A stretch of DNA of 64,000 bases from CAYHWE01 sp964360445 (GTDB lineage: Bacteria; Patescibacteriota; Patescibacteriia; Patescibacteriales; JAKAJF01). Location: assembly GCA_964360445.1 (NCBI GenBank), contig CAYHWE010000001.1, positions 1-64,000 of the forward strand, in the 5' to 3' direction. A program made the position numbers and the translations under genes. Below, piece by piece: positions 20,309 through 25,828 of this stretch. The notes beneath the pieces were generated by a model. The model saw only the letters and a program-made list of their open reading frames with translations, ran no database searches and was not told where the DNA came from. The stretch's first letter is position 1. Each line of letters opens with the position of its first letter.

Positions 20309-21346
20309 ATGAAAAAAATTTTTATCATTTTAATTTTAATACCAATCACCTCTCTCGGGGTTTATTTTTATTATATAAACACGCCGGCAAATAAGGATGG
20401 AGCGGAAGTGAATTTCGCCATTGCGAAAGGGGAGGGAGTTAATCAGATAAGCGTTAATCTGAAGGAAGCAGGCTTGATCAAGTCGAAGTTTTTCTTTGAA
20501 ACTTACGCCTGGCTGGAAAAAGTAGAGTCAAAATTCAAGACCGGCAGCTATACTTTGAGCCAGAAACAGGACATAAAAGAAATAACTAAAGCATTGATCA
20601 GCGGGAAGTCTGGAGAAGAGCAGACGATGAAAATACTTGAAGGCTGGACTTCGAAAGATGTAGCTGAGTATTTGGAAAAAGAGTCGATTGCGAAATCAGA
20701 TGAATTTTACAACATGATCGGCCATCCCCATGTAGATTACAGGAAAAGCAAATTGCCAAAACCGAAAGACTTTTCTTCTGAATTCGGATTCTTAAAAGAC
20801 AAGCCGGCTCATTACGGCTTAGAAGGATTTTTATTCCCTGATACTTATCGCATTTTCAAGGGGGCGACTACTGAGGATGTGGTCAGGAAAATGCTTTCTA
20901 ATTTTGACAAGAAGCTGACGCCGGAAATGCGCGATGAAATAAAGCGCCAGGGCAAGACGATTTATGATGTTATCATTATGGCTTCAATCGTTGAAAAAGA
21001 AGTCAGGACGGAAAAAGATATGAAAGTCGTCGCCGGCATATTCTGGGACCGGTTGAAAATCGGCCAGGCTTTCCAATCTGATGCGGGCCTGAGCTATGCT
21101 TTGGATGACAATGTTGCGGCGCATAGCGGCAAGGATCTGGAATTGGATTCGCCTTATAATATGTATAAATATAAGGGCTTGCCGCCGACACCAATTTCAA
21201 ATTCGGGCGTAGCCGCAATCAAGGCAGCAATTTATCCGACCTATACTGATTATAATTACTTCCTTAATAAGCCTGATACAGGCGAAACTGTGTTTAGTGT
21301 GACTTATGAGGAGCATTTAAGGAATAAGTATAAGTATTTGAAATAG
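20309..21346 (+). CDS. mltG: Endolytic murein transglycosylase MltG
   Basis: A 345-residue protein with an N-terminal membrane anchor (MKKIFIILILIPITSLGVYF). A LysM-like domain (VNFAIAKGEGVNQISVNL, about 34-52) and the YceG catalytic domain follow. The catalytic glutamate is E229 in IIMASIVEKEV, with the substrate-site segment DSPYNMYKYKGLPPTPISN. MltG cuts nascent peptidoglycan and ends glycan strands. An in-frame ATG at 20270 would add 13 residues before the anchor and overlaps the pcm stop; the ATG at 20309 is preferred. Confidence 0.93.
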   Translation: MKKIFIILILIPITSLGVYFYYINTPANKDGAEVNFAIAKGEGVNQISVNLKEAGLIKSKFFFETYAWLEKVESKFKTGSYTLSQKQDIKEITKALISGKSGEEQTMKILEGWTSKDVAEYLEKESIAKSDEFYNMIGHPHVDYRKSKLPKPKDFSSEFGFLKDKPAHYGLEGFLFPDTYRIFKGATTEDVVRKMLSNFDKKLTPEMRDEIKRQGKTIYDVIIMASIVEKEVRTEKDMKVVAGIFWDRLKIGQAFQSDAGLSYALDDNVAAHSGKDLELDSPYNMYKYKGLPPTPISNSGVAAIKAAIYPTYTDYNYFLNKPDTGETVFSVTYEEHLRNKYKYLK

Positions 21347-21353
21347 AAAAATT

Positions 21354-21483
21354 AAGCCCCCTTTAACAAAGGGGGTGTGGGGGATTTTTCGGTGCCACTA
21401 TGCTCATAAAGTTTGTACTGATTACCACCTACAAATCCCCCGCCCTAAATCGGGCGGCCCCTTTATTAAAGGGGCGAGTTTAA
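21354..21483. repeat. Interspersed GC-box repeat (family D)
   Basis: AAGCCCCCTTTAACAAAGGG on the left and GGCCCCTTTATTAAAGGGGC on the right, with an internal GTGGGGGATTT / AAATCCCCCGC inverted pair. It belongs with the related pieces at 7287 and 59230. A REP-like word ending CGCAATGACA follows at 21484-21520. Confidence 0.7.
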
Positions 21484-21530
21484 GATTGCTTCGCTCCACT
21501 CCGTTACGCTCGCAATGACAAAATTTATAC

Positions 21531-21628
21531 TGTCATCCTAGCGAAAGCGGGGATCCAGGGTCAACTCGCAGGAAGGTGAATTGTTGTTAGAACTTCAAGA
21601 AATTGATTTCTAGAATTTTTACTAAAGA
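21531..21628. repeat. Partial inverted copy of repeat family B
   Basis: TGTCATCCTAGCGAAAGCGG is the reverse complement of the right end of family B. The following bases, including CTCGCAGGAAGGTGAATT, match its middle in reverse. The left end is missing. Confidence 0.7.
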
Positions 21629-21642
21629 ACATAAACATCGCT

Positions 21643-21726
21643 GGCTCCATAGTCCCTTCAGAGTTGTGGAGCCTTTTTGCAATAGTCAGCACTGTGGCTC
21701 CATAGTGCTGACGCAACTATGGAGCC
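21643..21726. other. Overlapping alternative hairpins upstream of the DGR
   Basis: A first hairpin (GGCTCCA 21643-21649 with TGGAGCC 21667-21673, then five T) looks like a terminator. Next, GTCAGCAC (21685-21692) can pair with GTGCTGAC (21705-21712), or GGCTCCATAGT (21696-21706) with ACTATGGAGCC (21716-21726). The last two overlap and are mutually exclusive. GGCTCCATAGT is also a direct repeat at 21643. Confidence 0.5.
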
Positions 21727-21756
21727 AGCAGAGGGAGAAAAAGCAGGGGTTGGAAT

Positions 21757-21785
21757 TTGACGTAAAATGACTTTTGTGTTATGCT
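21757..21785 (+). promoter_or_regulatory. Predicted promoter of the DGR target gene
   Basis: TTGACG (21757-21762), a 17-bp spacer, then TATGCT (21780-21785), 71 bp before the target start codon. Confidence 0.6.
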
Positions 21786-21856
21786 AATTTAGCAAGAATT
21801 AGCTTGCGTTGGCCTGGCAAATCCAGGAATAACGATCATTTAAAAGGAGAATTTCG

Positions 21857-22558
21857 ATGACGACAGGGTCGATCACGAAAAAAGTAACGAGCGGACAGGA
21901 AAAGCAGTGGGGACGGTTTGTCGAGGATACAATCTGCGAAGCACGCAAGCAGGTGGCGATTGATAAGGGCGCAATGCAGAGTCTTCTCGGCAACGGCGAC
22001 AAGGTTAGGGCAGGGATTATTGACCTGCTTATTAAACATTCGGCATCCGACGACAGGTTCGGGCTGGTTACAGCCTTTAAGCTCACGGTTCCGAAAGGCT
22101 ACAGCCATGACACGCAGCTTGCGATTTTCGCTTCGTTCGCGAAAAACAAGTCCGAAAAGTTCTATTATTACAATGACAATATAACGGACGAAAATTTCGC
22201 CAAGGTGACGCAGAAGCTCGTTCCGGGCAAGACCTACGGGGTCAAGATTTTCCAAATTAAGAGCTATGTAACATCGGAAGACTGCCTGGCATTTCTTGCC
22301 TCGCAGAGAGCGATACTCGTCGGGGCACAGGGTCTTTCCCTAGTCAGACAGCTCAAAAAGGATCAGTTTCCGACGATTGGGAAATGGACGGTCTCTTTCG
22401 ACGAGAAAGACGCTCTTTGGGCTGACGGCGACGGTGACCACAGGGTGCCGTACTTGTATCGGTATTCGGACGGCGACTGGGGTTTCGACCTCGGCGGCTT
22501 CGAGGGGGACTGGAATGGCGACGGCTGTCTTCTTTGCTTCTGCGACTTAAGCGCTTAG
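21857..22558 (+). CDS. DGR target (variable) protein
   Basis: A 233-residue protein behind the ribosome-binding site AAAGGAG. Residues 189-231 are encoded by the variable repeat and read as Gly/Asp/Trp-rich sequence (SDGDWGFDLGGFEGDWNGDG), resembling the ligand-binding tail of C-type-lectin-fold DGR targets. Ten residues here differ from the template because template adenines were replaced: N>D, Y or G, K>G and D>G. The N-terminal 188 residues contain no signal peptide or membrane helix, so the protein is probably cytoplasmic; I do not recognise that domain. It is first in the DGR cassette and has its own promoter and terminator. Confidence 0.85.
   Translation: MTTGSITKKVTSGQEKQWGRFVEDTICEARKQVAIDKGAMQSLLGNGDKVRAGIIDLLIKHSASDDRFGLVTAFKLTVPKGYSHDTQLAIFASFAKNKSEKFYYYNDNITDENFAKVTQKLVPGKTYGVKIFQIKSYVTSEDCLAFLASQRAILVGAQGLSLVRQLKKDQFPTIGKWTVSFDEKDALWADGDGDHRVPYLYRYSDGDWGFDLGGFEGDWNGDGCLLCFCDLSA
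22421..22549 (+). repeat. DGR variable repeat (VR)
   Basis: 129 bp at the 3' end of the target gene, matching the template repeat exactly 460 bp downstream. It differs at 15 positions; 14 are adenines in the template replaced by G or T. The last 3' block (CTGTCTTCTTTGCTTCTGC) is identical in both copies and then differs by G versus C at 22544, as expected for IMH and IMH*. Confidence 0.95.
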
Positions 22559-22572
22559 GCGCTTGGCCGCTT

Positions 22573-22586
22573 AGGTCTTTAGACCT
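22573..22586. other. Short hairpin just after the VR
   Basis: AGGTCT/AGACCT with a 2-base loop, 24 bp downstream of the VR within a string of short palindromes (including AAGCGCTT). In the Bordetella phage DGR a hairpin/cruciform at a similar place aids target recognition; equivalence here is inferred. Confidence 0.45.
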
Positions 22587-22595
22587 TAGACTCTT

Positions 22596-22631
22596 AGAGC
22601 CTCTGCTATATGCAGGGGCTCTGTTTTTTTA
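22596..22631 (+). terminator. Terminator of the DGR target gene
   Basis: Stem AGAGCCTCTGC (22596-22606) with GCAGGGGCTCT (22612-22622, one G-U pair), then GTTTTTTT. Confidence 0.85.
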
Positions 22632-22880
22632 TATAATATTTTTAGATATGGTTAGGATATGCGGCTAAGGCTTCATGCTATCTTATCTTGTAAAGGAATT
22701 TTACGAGGAGTTCATCGGGTAAAACTTTATGAATGAGAGTAATCCTTTATGAAAAAATTAAATAAGTCGGTGCGGTGTGCTAATGAGCATAAAACCTCTA
22801 ATGATAGACAGGCTCAGGATAAAATACAGGGAATGACCGGTGTTGTTCCCGGTGGAAAAGGAAGGCACGCCGTACATACC

Positions 22881-23009
22881 GCTGACGGCGACGGTAACCA
22901 CAGGGTGCCGAACTTGAATCGGAATTCGGACGGCGACTGGAATTTCAACCTCGGCAACTTCGAGAAGGACTGGAATGACGACAACTGTCTTCTTTGCTTC
23001 TGCCACTTA
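22881..23009 (+). repeat. DGR template repeat (TR)
   Basis: A 129-bp non-mutated template between the target gene and the RT. Read in the VR frame, its variable codons are mostly AAC/AAT (Asn), the usual DGR arrangement that maximises amino-acid choice and avoids stops after A-mutagenesis. It contains 32 adenines, 14 of which are changed in the VR. It lies in a frame open from 22749, but that frame is probably not a gene. Nothing else is seen in 22632-22880. Confidence 0.95.
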
Positions 23010-23016
23010 TTTGATT

Positions 23017-23046
23017 CTCTCGCTATTTATTGGCGGGAGTTTTTTC
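23017..23046 (+). terminator. Hairpin and T-run just after the TR
   Basis: CTCTCGC (23017-23023) pairs with GCGGGAG (23033-23039, one G-U), followed by six T. It may end a TR transcript 8 bases after the template, or be a structural part of the TR RNA. Confidence 0.55.
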
Positions 23047-23412
23047 TTGCAAACTCTTTTTCCAACCGCCGAGCATACGGCCGATCTCGTCAAGTGAAAC
23101 GATGAAATCTCCGTAATTGGAATGACTGATGATTTTTTGCTCCCAGCTTATTTGGATGAAAAATTTTAGAAGGTCACATTTTCCGGTTGCCTGGGATACG
23201 TGTGATAATTTTTCGAATTTATCATGAGCAAAAGAGGCTCTGAATATCAACTCGAGAAAAGATAAAAAAGTATCATCAATTCTCGCCCCGATAGAATACC
23301 TATCGATACGGTTAAGATTCGACAGATTTTTATGCCAAATTTGATAAATTTCTTTGGCCCTGACGAGAGCTAAGGGTGATTGTGCTGAAACAGAAGGGGG
23401 GGGGGTGTAATA
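23023..23412 (-). CDS. avd: Avd-like DGR accessory protein (start/frame disrupted)
   Basis: The minus-strand frame reads ALVRAKEIYQIWHKNL, then RYSIGARIDDTFLSFLEL, then CDLLKFFIQISWEQK, and ends SLDEIGRMLGGWKKSL. This is the four-helix-bundle Avd / S23-like pattern; Bordetella Avd has the comparable EVGRILGSW. Avd is a basic pentamer that binds RT and template RNA. The frame has no ATG or GTG; the first TTG, at 23250, would remove its N-terminal half. An ATG at 23432 is in another frame and would join it if the C-run (G-run on plus, 23396-23405) had 8 or 11 bases instead of 10. The antisense orientation relative to the RT is unusual. Confidence 0.75.
   Translation of the reverse strand, partial: YYTPPPSVSAQSPLALVRAKEIYQIWHKNLSNLNRIDRYSIGARIDDTFLSFLELIFRASFAHDKFEKLSHVSQATGKCDLLKFFIQISWEQKIISHSNYGDFIVSLDEIGRMLGGWKKSLQEKTPANK
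23396..23405. other. Poly-G tract (10 G) at the start of avd and RT
   Basis: A homopolymer lying inside the 5' end of avd (minus) and upstream of the preferred RT start (plus). It could be an assembly length error or a slippage (phase-variation) site. Confidence 0.6.
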
Positions 23413-23420
23413 TTAATAGA

Positions 23421-24410
23421 ATGTTTAAGCATAAGTATAGAACAATAATTAAGATTGAAAATCTCATCGAAACTTGGGAATATTTTTTGCGCGGCAAGCG
23501 GCACAAAAAAGATGTCGCGATTTTCCAAGCCGATTTATCGGCTAATTTGGCGAGTCTTTATTATTCATTGGCGAGTTATTCATATAAACATGGCGGTTAT
23601 ACGGCATTTAACGTGTCTGATCCGAAGCCGCGGAATATCCATAAGGCGACAGTGCGCGACCGCGTCCTACATCATCTCATATATAAGGCGCTTTATCCTT
23701 ATTTTGAGGCTAAATTCATTTACGATTCTTATTCATGTAGGGAAAATAAGGGCGTTCACCGGGCGCTAGATAGATTCAAGTATCTTGCCGGGAAAGTTTC
23801 CAAAAATAATTCCCAAACTTGTTATGTGTTGAAATGCGATATCAAGAAATTCTTTGCCTCTATTGATCATGATGTTTTGTGTAAGATATTGGAAAGGCAC
23901 ATAGAGGATCGTGACATTCTATGGCTGATCAGACAGGTCGTTTCAAGTTTTTATTCAACTAGACAGGGGATCGGGCTGCCTCTTGGAAATCTCACATCGC
24001 AATTGTTGGTTAATATCTACATGCATGAGTTTGACATGTTTATAAAGCAAGAGCTCCGTGTTAAATATTATATCAGATACGCTGATGACTTCGTAGTCTT
24101 ATCTGACAACGAAGAGTATCTCAGTGACCTTCTGTCGAAGATAAGGAAGTTTTTAGGCGAGAGATTGAAATTAACACTTCATGATCATAAGGTATATATT
24201 AAAACTTACAATTCCGGCTTGGATTTTCTTGGCTGGATTCATTTTCCTTATTATAGGCAATTAAGATCGTCCACTAAGCGTAAGATTGTCAGAAAATTAA
24301 AAAATTATCCTAAGAAAGAAACGGTTATGTCTTATCGCGGGCTTTTAAGTTATGGCAATACCTATAAATTGAAAAAACGAGTTGGTCTATTTGATCAAGG
24401 AAGTGATTAA
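23421..24410 (+). CDS. DGR-type reverse transcriptase
   Basis: A 329-residue RT. The catalytic motifs are CDIKKFFASIDHDVL (first Asp at 140), GLPLGNLTSQLLVNIY at 185-200 and YIRYADDFVVLS (YADD at 220-223). FLGW follows. The GNLTSQ motif with SQ rather than SP is characteristic of DGR RTs as opposed to group II intron or retron RTs. It copies the TR RNA with errors at A and delivers the cDNA to the VR. The ATG at 23421 is preferred; a GTG at 23376 would place the poly-G tract inside the protein. No maturase or endonuclease domain is seen. Confidence 0.93.
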   Translation: MFKHKYRTIIKIENLIETWEYFLRGKRHKKDVAIFQADLSANLASLYYSLASYSYKHGGYTAFNVSDPKPRNIHKATVRDRVLHHLIYKALYPYFEAKFIYDSYSCRENKGVHRALDRFKYLAGKVSKNNSQTCYVLKCDIKKFFASIDHDVLCKILERHIEDRDILWLIRQVVSSFYSTRQGIGLPLGNLTSQLLVNIYMHEFDMFIKQELRVKYYIRYADDFVVLSDNEEYLSDLLSKIRKFLGERLKLTLHDHKVYIKTYNSGLDFLGWIHFPYYRQLRSSTKRKIVRKLKNYPKKETVMSYRGLLSYGNTYKLKKRVGLFDQGSD

Positions 24411-24433
24411 AATTGCTTAAATTAGCAATTTTA
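24408..24433 (+). terminator. Hairpin at the end of the RT gene
   Basis: A perfect 9-bp stem TAAAATTGC (24408-24416) with GCAATTTTA (24425-24433), overlapping the RT stop codon. It lacks a long T-run. Confidence 0.5.
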
Positions 24434-24439
24434 GGGAAC

Positions 24440-24465
24440 TTGACATATCCTGAAAACCTGTTAAT
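24440..24465 (+). promoter_or_regulatory. Predicted promoter of rplJ-rplL
   Basis: TTGACA at 24440-24445, with AATATA or TATATA 17-19 bases downstream. It is directly upstream of the L10 leader. Confidence 0.55.
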
Positions 24466-24487
24466 ATATATCTATAATCAAATAAAG

Positions 24488-24582
24488 CCATAGACAGTAG
24501 GCCTCCAAATAAGCCCTACCGAGGTGAAAACAATATCTTTTAGAGTTATTGCTCGTGTCTGTGGTTGCCCCACAGTTTTTTA
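24488..24582 (+). ncRNA. Ribosomal protein L10 leader with attenuator
   Basis: The region holds the L10-leader elements: ATAGACAGTAGGC, the CCTACCGAGGTGAAAACAA strand that pairs with it, and CTCGTGTCTGTGG closing the outer helix. It ends in a terminator, CTGTGG/CCACAG followed by seven T (24559-24582). In other bacteria L10(L12)4 binds this leader and favours termination, giving feedback control of rplJ-rplL. The same is expected here. Confidence 0.8.
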
Positions 24583-24676
24583 TTTTATACACAAATTAGC
24601 ACAAATTTAAAACAAATTGACACAAATAAATCCGTGTAAATCTGTAAAAAAATCTGTGTAAATATGTTTTATCCAT

Positions 24677-25213
24677 ATGCCAAAGACAAAAGGACAAAAG
24701 CAGGCAATATTAGCTGAATTATTCGATAAAGTCAGTAAAGCGAAATCAATCGTCTTTACCCAATTTAACGGGTTAGAAGCTAAGGAAAATGAAGAGTTGA
24801 GAAAGGAATTGCGTGCTGAAAACAGCGAATATTATGTAGCAAAAAAGACTTTGCTCGATATCGCTTTGAAGAATTCGAACATCAATGACGTTGATGTAAG
24901 GAACTTGCCAGGACAGATCGCTGCAGTATTCGGATACGGAGATGAAGTTACTCCAGCTAAGATCGTTGATAAATTCGTAGATAAATTCAAGAAAGAAAAG
25001 ACAAACAAGATCGAATTTGTCGGCGGTGTATTGGAAAATAAGTTCTTATCAGCTGTAAGCGTCAGTGAATTGGCTAAATTGCCAAGCAAGCAAGAACTTT
25101 ATGCGAAATTGGTCGGCACGATCAACGCTCCGGTTTCCGGCTTCGTAAATGTATTGGCTGGCAATCTGCGCGGTTTAGTGACTGTCTTGAAAGCTATTGA
25201 GGGTAAGAAGTAA
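24677..25213 (+). CDS. rplJ: 50S ribosomal protein L10
   Basis: A 178-residue protein. The N-terminal RNA-binding domain has SIVFTQFNGLEAKENEELRK and YYVAKKTLLDIALK, and the C-terminal helix binds L7/L12 dimers (LAGNLRGLVTVLKAIEGKK). It forms the base of the L7/L12 stalk. It is preceded by its own leader and followed by rplL after 141 bp. Confidence 0.96.
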   Translation: MPKTKGQKQAILAELFDKVSKAKSIVFTQFNGLEAKENEELRKELRAENSEYYVAKKTLLDIALKNSNINDVDVRNLPGQIAAVFGYGDEVTPAKIVDKFVDKFKKEKTNKIEFVGGVLENKFLSAVSVSELAKLPSKQELYAKLVGTINAPVSGFVNVLAGNLRGLVTVLKAIEGKK

Positions 25214-25300
25214 AATATAATTCGAATTCTACAAATGTAATTCGAATACCCCAAATGGGTGGTATATATTAAAATTTAATTAATAAATAAATTAAAAATA

Positions 25301-25337
25301 ATTCGAGGCATTAGAATAAAATTCGAGGCATTAGAAT
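25301..25337 (+). repeat. Tandem 17-base repeat upstream of rplL
   Basis: ATTCGAGGCATTAGAAT occurs at 25301-25317 and 25321-25337, a 20-bp period. Related ATTCGAAT words lie at 25217-25245. Function unknown. Confidence 0.6.
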
Positions 25338-25354
25338 TATAATTATTCAAAATT

Positions 25355-25756
25355 ATGACAGAAGAAATCAAAGAAGTCCCAGAAAAGTTCAAACCATTGG
25401 TTGAACAGATTGAAAAAATGTCAGTTCTAGACTTAGCTGAATTGGTTAAGGTTTTAGAAGACAAGTTCGGAGTTTCAGCATCAGCGCCAGCTATGATGAT
25501 GGCTATGCCAGGAGCAGGAGCAGGAGCTGCAGCAGCTGAAGAGAAAACAAGCTTCAATGTTGAAATAACTGAAGCAGGCGCAAACAAGATCAACGTCATC
25601 AAGGCTGTCCGCGAAATCACCCAGATCGGCTTGAAAGAAGCCAAGGATTTGGTAGACGGAGCTCCAAAGATGGTCAAGGAAGGCGTTAAGAAGGAAGAAG
25701 CTGAAGAAATGAAGAAGAAATTAGAAGAAGCTGGCGCAAAGGTAACTTTGAAATAA
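25355..25756 (+). CDS. rplL: 50S ribosomal protein L7/L12
   Basis: A 133-residue protein. The N-terminal dimerisation helices ([19 protein letters not shown]) are joined by an Ala/Gly/Met-rich hinge (about 48-66) to the C-terminal factor-binding domain with [20 protein letters not shown]. It recruits translation GTPases to the ribosome. The N-terminus is about 10 residues longer than in E. coli. Confidence 0.97.
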   Translation: MTEEIKEVPEKFKPLVEQIEKMSVLDLAELVKVLEDKFGVSASAPAMMMAMPGAGAGAAAAEEKTSFNVEITEAGANKINVIKAVREITQIGLKEAKDLVDGAPKMVKEGVKKEEAEEMKKKLEEAGAKVTLK

Positions 25757-25787
25757 GCTTTTCTCGATCCGCCGGCTGGCGGAATAA

Positions 25788-25818
25788 AAAAATGCCCGTT
25801 AAAACGGGCATTTTTTTG
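25788..25818. terminator. Bidirectional terminator between convergent genes
   Basis: TGCCCGTT (25793-25800) pairs with AACGGGCA (25803-25810), flanked by an A-run before and a T-run after. It serves rplL (+) and the long gene on the minus strand. Confidence 0.85.
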
Positions 25819-25828
25819 TGCTTAAATT

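Noticed and set aside
22749..23105. Open frame of 118 codons containing the TR
   Set aside because: It shares phase with the target only because it contains the TR; the upstream part looks non-coding. Annotated as template repeat instead.
23023..23250. Short minus-strand frame starting at TTG 23250 as the whole avd
   Set aside because: The Avd-like sequence continues unbroken upstream to about 23400, so this start would cut the protein in half.
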